Assembly (NCBI GenBank): GCA_026415395.1
Contig: JAOAHD010000007.1
Coordinates: 651,304 to 715,303, forward strand
DNA: 64,000 nt
Origin: Candidatus Binatia bacterium
GTDB taxonomy: Bacteria > Desulfobacterota > Binatia > HRBIN30
Direction of reading: 5' to 3'
Positions 43,308-53,146 of this stretch are shown in pieces; position 1 is the first letter of the stretch; the number at the start of each line of letters is the position of its first letter. Both the position numbers and the translations under genes were made by a program. The notes beneath the pieces were generated by a model. It saw only the letters and a list, made by a program, of their open reading frames with translations, was not told the origin of the DNA and did not search any database.

Positions 43308-44711
43308 TTACCCAGATTCGCCGCTGTTCCTTATCCCTCGGCGAGTCCAAAGCTCTCCGAGGATTTCGCGGTGTGCTGCACGGGTAAGGGGGTAGCAGCG
43401 CGCGCTGACGATCCCGAAGGTGAGAAAAGCAAGGGGGACCAAGCCGGCAAGCCACCGAATCGCGTTGCGTGGTGCCCTGTCGGATGCGTCGCCGCTGTGG
43501 AAGCCAAGAAGGTCCAAAGCAGCAAGAACCAGAAAAACCCCGGTGGCGCCGGCTAACTTGCGTACGAAGGTAAACACGCCATTGTAAAGTCCCTCGCGGC
43601 GCTGCCCGGTGCGAAGTTCGTCTTCGTCGATGACTTCGCCGAGCATGGACCAGGGCATGACATCTACCGCCGCATAGCCTGCACCGGCGATCATCATCAG
43701 CCCAAATAACAACCACCGGGGCGACGCCGGTTCGACCCAGAGCAGGGTAAATTGCACCGCCGCCCAGATGCTCGCACCAGCCATAAAGAGTGTGGTTTTC
43801 TCTGTTCGGCGCGCCACCGAAAGCCAAAAGGGCAAAGCTAGCACGACAGCGAGTAAGAAGAGCAGCATGCCACGCTCGAAGTCGTATGACCGCCCCAGCC
43901 AATGCGTGAAGTAGAGAATGAGCAGTGTGCTGATGACGTCGATAGCCATCCGGCTGAAGAGGAACAGGGCAAGCAAACGGCGGAAGTTGGGATGTCGCCA
44001 TACGCTCGCGAGGCCGGCGAAGAAGGATTCAGTCCCCGAGCGAGCGTGGAACTCAGGGCGCTCGAAGCTAACCAAATACACCACGACCCACGGCGCGGCG
44101 AACACGACGCCGAGAATGATTCCGGTCCGTTCAAATCCTTCTTGGCCGCCTCCCAGGAGTTCCGCCAAAGGGCGGACGGAAATGGCTGCGAAGACACCGA
44201 GGATTGCCCCCGCAGCGCGGTAGGTGTTGAGGGACGTCCGATCGTCGTAGGTGAGAGCCATCTCCGGCTGCAGAGCCAAGTACGGGATGGAGAGTACCGT
44301 CATTGCTGTGGTGAGCAGCGAGTACATCGCCGCGTAGTAAGCAAAGCGAAAGAGTTCCTGCTCAAAGGGCGGCGAGGTCCACAAGGACGCAAAGCAAAGC
44401 CCAAATGGAAGAGCGCCAATCAAAAAGTAAGGGCGACGACGGCCCCAGCGCCAACGAGTCTGATCCGAGATCCGACCCATCAAGGGGTCGGTAAACGCGT
44501 CGACGGCTCTGCCAATGAGCGGTACCAGCCCCGCAAGGGCGGGGCGCAGGTTGGCAACGTGAATGAGAAAGTAGGCCGTAAACACGAACGCCAGTGCATT
44601 GAGTGCCGCATTCACCGTAAAGTCGCCCGTGGCGTACAACGCACGTTGGCACGAAGAGAGTGTCCGCTGCTGTTGGCCGGGCGCGGGGGGTGTTTCCGAC
44701 GAGCTGAACAT
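43308..44711 (-). CDS. GPH-family (MelB-like) cation:solute symporter
   Basis: A 467-residue major-facilitator protein with ~12 hydrophobic segments. The MelB/GPH signature is present: DAFTDPLMGRISDQTRWRWG followed by RRRPYFLIGALPFG, with a second-half GVLNGVFTFVRKLAGATGVF-like region (GLYNGVFTFVRKLAG). It exchanges a sugar, glucuronide or related solute with Na+ or H+. The substrate cannot be told. ATG 44711 is chosen over GTG 44714. Confidence 0.88.
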   Translation of the reverse strand: MFSSSETPPAPGQQQRTLSSCQRALYATGDFTVNAALNALAFVFTAYFLIHVANLRPALAGLVPLIGRAVDAFTDPLMGRISDQTRWRWGRRRPYFLIGALPFGLCFASLWTSPPFEQELFRFAYYAAMYSLLTTAMTVLSIPYLALQPEMALTYDDRTSLNTYRAAGAILGVFAAISVRPLAELLGGGQEGFERTGIILGVVFAAPWVVVYLVSFERPEFHARSGTESFFAGLASVWRHPNFRRLLALFLFSRMAIDVISTLLILYFTHWLGRSYDFERGMLLFLLAVVLALPFWLSVARRTEKTTLFMAGASIWAAVQFTLLWVEPASPRWLLFGLMMIAGAGYAAVDVMPWSMLGEVIDEDELRTGQRREGLYNGVFTFVRKLAGATGVFLVLAALDLLGFHSGDASDRAPRNAIRWLAGLVPLAFLTFGIVSARCYPLTRAAHREILGELWTRRGIRNSGESG

Positions 44712-44942
44712 CACGCACGAAAATCCATACCTTGTTGGTACCGGGCAGGCGAGGTTTGAGTTCCGCGATGCGAAGACTCACGCGAGGGCTCATTTCGCTG
44801 TCAGACTCTTTGCTACGAGCGCGAGGGCAGGTGCCCGGCGAGACCACCATTGTCTGGTGCGCGCAGCGAAAGGCCGGCGCACGCATGCTGTGAGGGTCGG
44901 ACGATTGCTAGAACGCTCTCCCCGTGCGAAAGGGGAGGACGG

Positions 44943-45902
44943 TCAAGTAGGCATCGTTTGGGCTTTGGGCAAACGGTTCGAAACAAGCTGCTCTAACGTG
45001 TCGACCACATCAGTCTCATGCCGCTTGCCGTTGACGTCGTTGATTTGGCGTAGGGCCGAAGGGCTGGTGATATTCACCTCGGTAAGATAACCGCCGATGA
45101 CATCGAGTCCGGCGAGCCAGATTCCTTCTTCCTGCAAGAATCGGCCGACCACGCAGGCAATTTCTTGCTCGCGCTTCGTCAGGGTTGTGGCTGCAACTCT
45201 CGCCCCTTGGTGGATGTTGGCCAAACGATCGGGTGCCGTCGGAATGCGGTTCACGGCGCCGACAACGAGGCCGTTTGCAAGAAAGATGCGTTTGTCTCCC
45301 TGCATGACCTCGGGTAGGTAGCGCTGCACGACCACGGGTTCGCCTGGGTAAGCAGATTTGGTGGCCTGGATCGCTTCGCCAGCTGTTGTGGGATCCACAA
45401 TGCGAATGCCCCGTCCGCTGCACTCGGAAAGGGGCTTTACAACCACCCGTTCGTGCTGTTGCACAAATCGCAGCAGTTCCTCCTCGCGGTGGCTCGCCAA
45501 GGTAGGCGGGGCATATTGCGGGAATCGAAGGGGCAAGAGCTTCTCGTTCCAAGTGAGGACACTGGCAGGGTTGTTCACCACTAGGACTTGTGACGCCACG
45601 GCATTCAACGCCTGGGCCGTGAAACGATAGCGGGCGTCGACCGGCGGGTCCTGCCGCATGAGGATAAGCTGGAAGTCCGTCAGCCGGGCTCGTTGTGGAG
45701 CACCGGCTTGCGGTCTTCCAAGAGCATCCACCTCCAACGTGCGCACGAACGCGAAGACTCCTTCTCCGGCCAGGACTACGTCGTCTTCGATGGCGAACCA
45801 GGTTTCGTGTCCGCGCCGGCGAAACTCCGCGGCCAAAAGCAATGAAGTTTCGGTTTCGAGTTGCAACTGCTCGAGGGGATCGAGCACGAATAGCACGCGC
45901 AT
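44943..45902 (-). CDS. gshB: Glutathione synthetase
   Basis: A 319-residue ATP-grasp ligase that joins gamma-glutamylcysteine and glycine. It begins MRVLFVLDPLEQLQLETETS, a typical GshB start. LILMRQDPPVDARY, VVVKPLSECSGRGIRIVD (ATP loop), GDKRIFLANGLVVGAVNR and TEVNITSPSALRQIN are all present. ATG 45902 is preferred to upstream starts. The gshA partner is not in the window. Confidence 0.93.
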   Translation of the reverse strand: MRVLFVLDPLEQLQLETETSLLLAAEFRRRGHETWFAIEDDVVLAGEGVFAFVRTLEVDALGRPQAGAPQRARLTDFQLILMRQDPPVDARYRFTAQALNAVASQVLVVNNPASVLTWNEKLLPLRFPQYAPPTLASHREEELLRFVQQHERVVVKPLSECSGRGIRIVDPTTAGEAIQATKSAYPGEPVVVQRYLPEVMQGDKRIFLANGLVVGAVNRIPTAPDRLANIHQGARVAATTLTKREQEIACVVGRFLQEEGIWLAGLDVIGGYLTEVNITSPSALRQINDVNGKRHETDVVDTLEQLVSNRLPKAQTMPT

Positions 45903-46208
45903 GCCCCAGCCATAACATGTCGTGCCCTGCTCGCTAGCGATCTTGGTGGGGCACCCCGCTCCCCAGTGGTGGTAACGGCGCGCCGGGTTCGCGGGCCAGC
46001 CCCCGGTCGGGGGAGCGACAAGTGAGGAGAAACGCACCGCGACTCCGAGTAACGATCCTTACGGAGTTGGAAACCTATAGTGCTTGAGTGATTTGAAGGC
46101 GTAGGATAGCGTCGCCCTGTTGTGGACACTGCGACAGGTCCTCGGGAAGAAGTCGTAGCGGGGCATGGGATCGAGCTCGCGAGGCGACAGTAGAAGAAGG
46201 GTGCGGGT
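45903..46208. other. Intergenic region between gshB and the PPOX gene
   Basis: About 300 bases with divergent genes on both sides, so it should hold both promoters. A small ACTCCG...CGGAGT palindrome lies near 46042-46067. I see no clear -35/-10 pair and no coding sequence. Confidence 0.4.
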
Positions 46209-46619
46209 ATGGCCTACTCACTGAGGGGAAAGGAACTCGCGTTCATTCGCGCCCAACGGGTGGCCAGAGTGGCAACTGTGGGTGAAGGGGGCGAGCCACA
46301 CAACGTTCCGGTGTGCACCGCAGCCATTGGTGGCAAACTTTACTTTGCGTCGGAGGCGAGTGCGCGTAAGGTAAGAAACATCCGCAGGAACCCACGAGTG
46401 GCGTTGGTGTTCGACGAGTATGACGAGGATTGGACGAAACTGCGCGGCCTCATGCTTGTCGGAAAAGCCACGGTGATCGAGAAAGGTGCAACCTTTCACC
46501 GGGCGCGCCTCGCTCTGTATCGGAAATACCGCCAGTACCGAAAAATGGAGCCGATCGAGGAAGGGGAGTCGGTGATCATTGCGGTGACCCCGGAAAAGTC
46601 GTTTGCCTGGGGATTGTAG
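46209..46619 (+). CDS. PPOX-class flavin/F420-binding protein
   Basis: A 136-residue split-barrel protein: RVARVATVGEGGEPHNVPVC, YFASEASARKVRNIRRNP and VALVFDEYDEDWTKLRGLML match the pyridoxamine-phosphate-oxidase-like superfamily, in the subgroup often called probable F420-dependent (Rv0121-like). It would reduce or oxidise a small molecule with FMN or F420; which cofactor is used is unknown. It is 21 nt upstream of the Ycf48-like gene. Confidence 0.85.
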   Translation: MAYSLRGKELAFIRAQRVARVATVGEGGEPHNVPVCTAAIGGKLYFASEASARKVRNIRRNPRVALVFDEYDEDWTKLRGLMLVGKATVIEKGATFHRARLALYRKYRQYRKMEPIEEGESVIIAVTPEKSFAWGL

Positions 46620-46640
46620 CCGTCGGCGTAAGGAGGATTC

Positions 46641-48743
46641 GTGACGTTGAGCGCTTTGCGTAGAGGGATTGCCGCTGCGTTGGTGGCGGTCGTTTGCCTT
46701 GGGGCTGGAATGGTGCGCGCACAAAGCTGCGTGGGTGACTGCAATAACGATGGCGAGGTTACCATCGATGAAATCATCCTCGGGGTGAACATCGCGCTCG
46801 GCACGAGCACGGTGACGAATTGCCCGGTGTTCGATGGCAATGGGGACGGGGAGGTAACGGTCGATGAGATCGTACGCGCGGTGAACAACGCTTTGGGAAG
46901 CTGCAATGCCACCCCCACACCGACCCCGGGCACGGATGCATGGTTTTTCCAAAACCCCGCTCCGACGGGTGAGGATCTGTTTGCCGTCTCCTTCCCCACG
47001 CGCGACCGCGGGTACGCGGTCGGAAGTTACGCGGAAGCACTGCGCACGCAGGATGGGGGGAGCACCTGGGAATCGCTGTTCATCGATGATTTCGTGAACC
47101 TTTACGGGGTGTTCTTTATCAACGCTGACCGAGGCTGGGCGGTGGGTGAGTCCGGGAAGATCTACGTGACTCTCGACGGGGGAGAGAACTGGAACCCACA
47201 AGCCAGTGGAACTGAGGCCGATCTCAATGGGGTGGCGTTTACTGACATCGCTCACGGATGGGCAGTTGGAGCGGGGGGAGTCGTTCTGCGCACCGACAAC
47301 GGCGGCGATTCCTGGACGGTGCAAGGAGTCGGGACAACGCGGGACCTGTTCGCTGTGACTTTCGTGGATAGTCAAAACGGCTGGATCGTTGGCGATGCAG
47401 GAACAATCCTTCGCACCCGCGATGGGGGGGCGACCTGGTCGCCGCAAGCGAGCAACACGGGTAGTGCCTTGTACGCGATTGCCTTTTTCGACGCCAACCG
47501 TGGCATCGCTGTGGGGGACAACGGCACGATCTTGCGTACGGAAAACGGCGGGCAGCAGTGGTTCGCCTCGGTGAGTCCAGTCGTTGTTCCGCTGTACGGA
47601 GTTGCCTGGGCCGACGCACAAACGCTGTGGGTGGTCGGCGATCTCACGGACGACTTCGAAGCGCTGATCCTCAAGTCGAGCGATGGTGGACAAACTTGGA
47701 CCCAGCAAAGCAGTGCAAACACAAATCCCTTGTACGCTGTGCGCGCCAGCGACGGGCTTACCGCCCACGCTGTCGGTGGTGCTGGGACGCTGCTCGGTAC
47801 AGAGGATGGCAGTCAGTGGGCACTCCGCAATCCGGCACCGACGAATGACCTTTATGCTGTGGCCTTCCCTCCCGGAGAGACGAACGTCGGATTCGCGGTG
47901 GGGGATTGGGGGGCAATTGCCGTGACTGAGGACGGGGGAAACACGTGGTATGCACGGGATGCGGGCACAACGGCCGGACTGTTTGCGGTCACCACGGTCG
48001 ACCCCCAACTGGTATGGGCGGCCGGTGGAGACGGCACGGTTTTGGCCTCGCGGGATCGCGGCAACAGTTGGGTTGCTCAGAATACGGGAACGACGGTGAC
48101 GTTCTTCGGGATTCGCTTCGTGACTGGCACTGTCGGTTGGGTTGTGGGGACGGATGGCACGATTCGTGCCACGACGGATGGTGGCCTGACCTGGTCTGCG
48201 CAGGCAAGTGGGACGACGGAGGACTTAAATGCTGTGGCCTTCCTCGACATCAACACCGGCTGGATCGTCGGCAGCGCGGGCGTGATCCTGCATACCACGA
48301 ATGGCGGGCGAACGTGGACGAGGCAAACCAGCGGGACGAGTGAGGACCTTTTCGGGATTGCTTGCGTCGACCAAACGACTTGCTGGGCAGTGGGTGGTGC
48401 AGTGGAAACCACTGCGAGTGCGCCCGTACAAGTGTTGTTGAAAACAACTGACGGTGGCCAAAGCTGGGTGCCGCAGCCTGTCTTTTGTGGCAGCAACCCG
48501 CAGGTTCCAGATAATTCTGGATGTCCGGATCCTCTTTTCGGGGTTGCCGCACGCGATGCCCGCACTGCGTGGGCAGTGGGAGACTTGGGGACCATTTTGG
48601 CCACCCGCGACGGCACCCGGTGGGAACCGCAAGTCAGCCCAACGACGGATTTGTTGAACGGCGTGTTCTTCGCCAATGGGACCACAGGTTGGGCGGTCGG
48701 CTTTCGCGGGACAATTTTGAAAACGACTTCGGGAGGTTTGTGA
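46641..48743 (+). CDS. Secreted Ycf48-like repeat protein with N-terminal dockerin-like pair
   Basis: A 700-residue exported protein. GTG 46641 follows TAAGGAGG. After the signal peptide comes the EF-hand/dockerin-like pair (GDCNNDGEVTIDEIILGVN, then DGNGDGEVTVDEIVRAVN), at the N-terminus rather than the C-terminus. The rest is 14 repeats of ~40 residues of the type LxxVxFxDxxxGWxVGxxGTILxTxDGGxTW, as in Ycf48/BNR propellers. Fourteen repeats fit two seven-bladed beta propellers. A binding or scaffold role outside the cell is inferred. Confidence 0.9.
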   Translation: MTLSALRRGIAAALVAVVCLGAGMVRAQSCVGDCNNDGEVTIDEIILGVNIALGTSTVTNCPVFDGNGDGEVTVDEIVRAVNNALGSCNATPTPTPGTDAWFFQNPAPTGEDLFAVSFPTRDRGYAVGSYAEALRTQDGGSTWESLFIDDFVNLYGVFFINADRGWAVGESGKIYVTLDGGENWNPQASGTEADLNGVAFTDIAHGWAVGAGGVVLRTDNGGDSWTVQGVGTTRDLFAVTFVDSQNGWIVGDAGTILRTRDGGATWSPQASNTGSALYAIAFFDANRGIAVGDNGTILRTENGGQQWFASVSPVVVPLYGVAWADAQTLWVVGDLTDDFEALILKSSDGGQTWTQQSSANTNPLYAVRASDGLTAHAVGGAGTLLGTEDGSQWALRNPAPTNDLYAVAFPPGETNVGFAVGDWGAIAVTEDGGNTWYARDAGTTAGLFAVTTVDPQLVWAAGGDGTVLASRDRGNSWVAQNTGTTVTFFGIRFVTGTVGWVVGTDGTIRATTDGGLTWSAQASGTTEDLNAVAFLDINTGWIVGSAGVILHTTNGGRTWTRQTSGTSEDLFGIACVDQTTCWAVGGAVETTASAPVQVLLKTTDGGQSWVPQPVFCGSNPQVPDNSGCPDPLFGVAARDARTAWAVGDLGTILATRDGTRWEPQVSPTTDLLNGVFFANGTTGWAVGFRGTILKTTSGGL

Positions 48744-48767
48744 GAGGAAGCCTGGGTCGTTTGCTAG

Positions 48768-49907
48768 TTAATGGCGCTTTGAGGCCGGATTCGCGGCTGC
48801 TCGCCGAACGTCCACGTGTGCCGTGCTTTGGTTGGCGGCTTGTTGGAGCGCGTGACGGAACGGCCGACGCAGCACCCCGCGCTCGGTGATCAGGGCTGTC
48901 ACGTAGCGGTGCGGCGTGACATCGAAGGCGGGATTGATAACACCGACGTCCTTGGGCGCGATGCGCTTGCCCGCGATGTGGGTAACCTCTTCAGCCGCGC
49001 GCTGCTCGATTGGGATGGCGGAACCGGTGGCGCACTCGAGGTCAACCGTGGAAAAAGGGGCGGCCACGTAAAAGGGGATGCCATGTGCCTTCGCTAGGAC
49101 GGCGAGTGCGTACGTGCCGATCTTGTTCGCGACGTCGCCATTAGCGGCGATGCGGTCGGCGCCGACAATCACACAATCTACCTCCCCGCGGCTCATAAGA
49201 TCACCAGCCATGTTGTCGGTGAGCAGTGTCGTGGGAATGCCGTCGTGCAGAAGCTCCCAACAGGTGAGGCGAGCACCTTGTAAGAACGGGCGAGTTTCGG
49301 TTGCGAATACGTGCACGGTTTTGCCTGCTTCGACCGCGGCGCGTACGACCCCTAATGCCGTGCCGTATCCTGCCGTAGCGAGGGCCCCAGCATTGCAGTG
49401 GGTCAAGATACGGGCGCGATTTGGGAGCAGACGTGCTCCCTGCATCCCCAAGGCCCGGTTGGTTTCAATGTCTTCTCGGTAAATGGCGTGTGCTTCGGCA
49501 AGCAAGCGATCTTTGATGTCGTTCAGTGGTGCGTTCCGAACCTCAGCATAAGCACTGCGCATCCGCTCTAGAGCCCAAAACAAGTTCACTGCAGTGGGGC
49601 GGCTTGCTGCTAGTGTGGAGCAGATTGCCTCGAAGGCGGCGTCTGGCTGGCGTCGTACGTTCTGCATCCCCATCGCGACACCATAAGCGGCGGTAACGCC
49701 GATGGCAGGAGCGCCTCGTACCACCATGTCGCGGATTGCCTCTGCGAGCCGGCGGTAACTCCGGTAAACGCGATAGGTTTCACGCCAAGGAAGAAGCCGC
49801 TGGTCGAGCAAAACTACGGCGCCGTTACGCCATTCTACCGTGCGAATCACGCGTCGTCCTGTCGCTTCGACCGATGCAAAAGTCAAAGCCCCGCTCTCCC
49901 CAATCAA
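48768..49907 (-). CDS. mtnA: S-methyl-5-thioribose-1-phosphate isomerase
   Basis: A 379-residue enzyme of methionine salvage that isomerises 5-methylthioribose-1-phosphate. Landmarks: [47 protein letters not shown] (ETRP), [23 protein letters not shown] 49907 overlaps the upstream sigma-factor stop (TTGA). No other methionine-salvage gene is nearby. The C-terminal ~30 residues are an Arg/Ala-rich extension. Confidence 0.95.
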   Translation of the reverse strand: MIGESGALTFASVEATGRRVIRTVEWRNGAVVLLDQRLLPWRETYRVYRSYRRLAEAIRDMVVRGAPAIGVTAAYGVAMGMQNVRRQPDAAFEAICSTLAASRPTAVNLFWALERMRSAYAEVRNAPLNDIKDRLLAEAHAIYREDIETNRALGMQGARLLPNRARILTHCNAGALATAGYGTALGVVRAAVEAGKTVHVFATETRPFLQGARLTCWELLHDGIPTTLLTDNMAGDLMSRGEVDCVIVGADRIAANGDVANKIGTYALAVLAKAHGIPFYVAAPFSTVDLECATGSAIPIEQRAAEEVTHIAGKRIAPKDVGVINPAFDVTPHRYVTALITERGVLRRPFRHALQQAANQSTAHVDVRRAAANPASKRH

Positions 49908-50755
49908 CGGTGTGCAGCCGCAAGCGCTTCACGCAGGGCTTGCCGAAGCCGCTCGCGGAGCTCGCTCGGTACTTCGGGACCAGGATGCGACCGGCATAAA
50001 GACAAAACCTGTCGCAACACATCGCAGGCACCGCGGCATTGCGCGCAAGTTTCCAAGTGTTTTTCCATGCGTGCGCACACCCGTGGGGAGAGATCGCCCT
50101 CAAGGTAACGGGAGAGCAGAAGGGCCGCGTCGGGGCAACCGGGCGACGGGCTGCTTGCCGGCGATTCGGTGAGTAGCAGCGGTGCCAGCGCATTGCGGAT
50201 GGCGAGTCGGGCCCGGTGGAGGCGGGTTTTGACCGTGGCGGGTCGCAACCCCAGCACTTTCGCTGTCTCTTCCGTGGATAAACCCTCAAGATCGCGCAGC
50301 AGGAACACTTCGCGAAAGGGTCCGGGAAGCGCGGTAACCGCGTGTTTCAATGCTGCTGCAATCTCTCGGCGAGCCAGAAGCTCCTCAGGGGCTGAACTGG
50401 GGTCAGGAACAGCACGGGCAGAGCTGACGTCCAACTGCTCGTCGGCAGCGGGTGCAAACTTGCTGCGCCTACGCTTTTTGCGGCAAAGGCTCCGGGCGAT
50501 CCGGTAGAGCCACGTGGAGAACGCACCTTCGCCACGATATTGGCCAATAGCCTTCGCCGCCGTGAGCAAGGTTTCCTGGACAACTTCTTCCGCGTCGCTT
50601 GGGTGACCGCACATGCGCGCCCCGAAGCGGTAAACCGTATTTTGGTACCGGAGCAAAAGAGCTTCGAGAGCTGCGCGGTCTCCAGCCCGAGCGCGCTCGA
50701 CGAGACGCTGCTCCTGCAGCGGTTCTACGGCTTGACAATCCTCTTCGGTGCCCAT
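49904..50755 (-). CDS. ECF sigma factor with fused zinc-finger anti-sigma-like tail
   Basis: 283 residues from ATG 50755. Region sigma2 has [20 protein letters not shown] and [16 protein letters not shown]; sigma4 has [20 protein letters not shown] and [15 protein letters not shown]. After residue ~205 comes a zf-HC2-like module: C207, C227 and H233-x3-C237-x2-C240 (HLETCAQC) within [14 protein letters not shown]. Such a module is normally on a separate anti-sigma protein. No separate anti-sigma gene is adjacent. The fused tail may sense redox or zinc. It is translationally coupled to mtnA. Confidence 0.85.
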   Translation of the reverse strand: MGTEEDCQAVEPLQEQRLVERARAGDRAALEALLLRYQNTVYRFGARMCGHPSDAEEVVQETLLTAAKAIGQYRGEGAFSTWLYRIARSLCRKKRRRSKFAPAADEQLDVSSARAVPDPSSAPEELLARREIAAALKHAVTALPGPFREVFLLRDLEGLSTEETAKVLGLRPATVKTRLHRARLAIRNALAPLLLTESPASSPSPGCPDAALLLSRYLEGDLSPRVCARMEKHLETCAQCRGACDVLRQVLSLCRSHPGPEVPSELRERLRQALREALAAAHR

Positions 50756-50775
50756 TGTTTTACGACCTAAGCTCG

Positions 50776-51993
50776 CTAACGCGTCCAGAACACTTCGAGG
50801 TCGCTGTTTTCCGCCTGCGCTTGCTGCTCTTCCCACAGGCGCGCCGCCACAGAGCCGCGAAGCCAGGCCTCGAAATGGGCTAGCGCGATGGCTTTGGCGA
50901 GTGCGAGTTGGCGCTGCGGTGCCATGGCCGGCGGATTGCTAGGTCCACGTGCACAGGGAATGGGGCAGTTTCCCGAAACGATCCCTGCTTCGGCTCCGCC
51001 AAGGTTCTGGGCGAAGTTCACTGCAGCCGGGTCGTTTGCCAGCGCCGAACCCAGAGCGGAGCAACCTAAGTCGTCGGCATTTTGCATTTGCCCAAATAGT
51101 ACATCCGCACCGTCAGTAAACGCAGTGTGGTTTCCTCGTTTGAGTGTGAAAAGGTATTTCGGCGGTCCGGCCTGCTGGAACGCAAAGAGAGCGTGCTCTG
51201 CGTACGGAACGATGGCGTCGAGATCGCCGTGGACCAGGGCAAGCGGTACACTCGCTGTGGCGTAAAAGCGGGGCCCAAGGAAACAAGCGGGCGGGGCATA
51301 GGCCACAGCAGCGCGCACTCGCGGATCGCGGAGCGTGGGGTGGAAGGTGGTCAGCAGAGTGGTTGCACCGCCAAGCGAGAGCCCGGTAAGGCCGACCCTC
51401 TGCGGGTCGAGTCGCCCTGCGAGGAATGCAAAGGCCGCTTCAGTGCCGTGCAAGAGTGCGTTTAGGAGGAAACTCACATCTCCGGGTTGATTGGCGAGAT
51501 CCCCCAACGTTGCACCGCCGGGAGCACTGAAGGAACTTAAGGGGAAGTCCACTGCCGCGACCACAAAGCCGTGTGTGACCAGATGCTGGGCAATGTACGC
51601 TCCTCCGCGTCGATTACTGAGGAAGCCGTGACTGTACACCACCACCGGAGCAGGCGCTGCCGTAGCCGCAAAAGGTGCCGCGCGCTGCTCTCCCAGTCCG
51701 CGGCTGCTGTCCGTCGTCGGATACCAGACCGTGGCCGGTAGAACCCTGCGGTCGGATCCGGGAAAGCTCCTATTTGCCATCGTGGGCCGGCTTCGATCCT
51801 CGAGTACGGTTTCGACAAAGCCGACCCCATAGGGCCCCGGCCGGAGCAGTTCTTCGGTTGTTGCCGGCCGAATTAGCGCTTCCGGCGCCTCGCCGTCCGA
51901 ACCACAGCCAGCGGTGATGAAGACGAAGATGGGCCAGAGCAGTACGAAAGGAAGGCGGCGGACCGCAATCGCTGAAGTGCGCTTAGAAGGCAT
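50776..51993 (-). CDS. Lipoprotein alpha/beta-hydrolase
   Basis: A 405-residue protein with a signal peptide and lipobox (VFITAGC). The alpha/beta-hydrolase core shows VVVYSHGFLSNRRGG (oxyanion His-Gly), nucleophile GLSLGGATTLL, acid region LVHGDLDAIVPYAE and a late His in GNHTAF. It resembles PAF-acetylhydrolase or chlorophyllase/dienelactone-type hydrolases. It acts outside the cytoplasmic membrane. The substrate is unknown. Confidence 0.85.
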   Translation of the reverse strand: MPSKRTSAIAVRRLPFVLLWPIFVFITAGCGSDGEAPEALIRPATTEELLRPGPYGVGFVETVLEDRSRPTMANRSFPGSDRRVLPATVWYPTTDSSRGLGEQRAAPFAATAAPAPVVVYSHGFLSNRRGGAYIAQHLVTHGFVVAAVDFPLSSFSAPGGATLGDLANQPGDVSFLLNALLHGTEAAFAFLAGRLDPQRVGLTGLSLGGATTLLTTFHPTLRDPRVRAAVAYAPPACFLGPRFYATASVPLALVHGDLDAIVPYAEHALFAFQQAGPPKYLFTLKRGNHTAFTDGADVLFGQMQNADDLGCSALGSALANDPAAVNFAQNLGGAEAGIVSGNCPIPCARGPSNPPAMAPQRQLALAKAIALAHFEAWLRGSVAARLWEEQQAQAENSDLEVFWTR

Positions 51994-52069
51994 GTAGAAG
52001 GTGATACTGGAGGCTCAACGTCTCGGTCAACCTGTTAGACGGCTCTTGCGTTAGCTGAGTCCATGAGGC

Positions 52070-53146
52070 ATGGGGGGACTGCTCAGCGAAAATATGGCGA
52101 ACAAAAAGCTTCCGAGCAGAGGTGCTGCCTCGAATCCAGTCAATCGTTACGAAAAATTGGCGGTTGCCTGGGAGGATGAGTACGCCGAGGGCGAGCGGCT
52201 ACGGCCCACGGAATACTTTCGAGACGCTAGCCGAAGCGTGCTCGCCGAGAACTCTAGTCCGGATGTGCCCTTTCGCTTTAGCCTCAACCCGTACCGCGGC
52301 TGCGAGCATGGATGCGTTTACTGCTATGCCCGGCCGACACATGAGTACCTAGGGTTTAGTGCTGGGCTCGACTTTGAACAGCGCATCATGGTGAAGGAGG
52401 ATGCACCGGCATTGCTCCGGGCAACGTTCAGTTCGCCCCGCTGGCAACCGGAAGTTGTGGCCTTGTCGGGAAACACGGATTGTTACCAACCCATTGAGCG
52501 CCACTTGCGGATCACTCGGCGTTGCTTGGAGGTATTTGCCGAATTTCGGAACCCCGTTGGGGTGGTGACCAAAAGCACGCTCGTGTTGCGCGATCTCGAC
52601 CTGCTTCAGGACTTGGCCCGAGACAATTTGGTGCGCGTGGCGATTTCGATCACCACGTTGGACGGCAACCTTGCGCGCCGGCTAGAACCGCGGGCCGCCC
52701 AACCGCAGAAGCGCCTCGAAGCGGTTGCCGCACTGGCATCGGCGGGAGTGCAAGTGGCCGTCATGGCGGCCCCAGTGATTCCGGGCCTGAACGATGAAGA
52801 AATCCCGCGGATTCTAGCGGCGGCCCGCGAGGTGGGCGCGATGGGGGCTAGCTACGTACTGTTGCGCTTGCCGCGGCCCGTCGATCGCTTGTTTGCGGAT
52901 TGGCTCCGTGAGCACTTTCCCGAGCGCGTCCGGCGGGTGCTGGGACGTGTGCGCGAGTGCCGTCAGGGGAAACTCTACAGCTCGGAGTTTGACCAGCGGA
53001 AGACGGGAACGGGACCATACGCTGACCATGTTGCCGAACTTTTTCGCGTGACGGCCCGCCGCCTGGGCTTAGATCGACCCCTGCCTCCGTTGAATACCGG
53101 GGCGTTTCGGCGTCCCCAGCGAGATCGACAACTAAGCTTGCTTTGA
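52070..53146 (+). CDS. PA0069-family radical SAM protein
   Basis: 358 residues; an alternative ATG lies at 52094. The N-terminal RGAASNPVNRYEKL and the cluster motif GCEHGCVYCYARPTHEYLG (CxxxCxxC) define the PA0069/SplB-like group. The downstream TKSTLVLRDLDLLQDLA and PVIPGLNDEEIPRIL are also typical. The reaction is unknown, although the group shares traits with spore-photoproduct-lyase-like proteins. Its 3' end overlaps the convergent GT9 gene by 15 bases. Confidence 0.9.
   Translation: MGGLLSENMANKKLPSRGAASNPVNRYEKLAVAWEDEYAEGERLRPTEYFRDASRSVLAENSSPDVPFRFSLNPYRGCEHGCVYCYARPTHEYLGFSAGLDFEQRIMVKEDAPALLRATFSSPRWQPEVVALSGNTDCYQPIERHLRITRRCLEVFAEFRNPVGVVTKSTLVLRDLDLLQDLARDNLVRVAISITTLDGNLARRLEPRAAQPQKRLEAVAALASAGVQVAVMAAPVIPGLNDEEIPRILAAAREVGAMGASYVLLRLPRPVDRLFADWLREHFPERVRRVLGRVRECRQGKLYSSEFDQRKTGTGPYADHVAELFRVTARRLGLDRPLPPLNTGAFRRPQRDRQLSLL

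Noticed and set aside
46218..48008. 596-codon open frame on the minus strand
   Set aside because: It is the antisense shadow of the Ycf48-like repeats. Its protein shows no family features, and the plus-strand repeats explain the sequence fully.
23771..48743. Cellulosome (dockerin-cohesin) interpretation of the EF-hand pairs
   Set aside because: No cohesin, scaffoldin or cellulase domain is present in the window. The modules are described only as dockerin-like.
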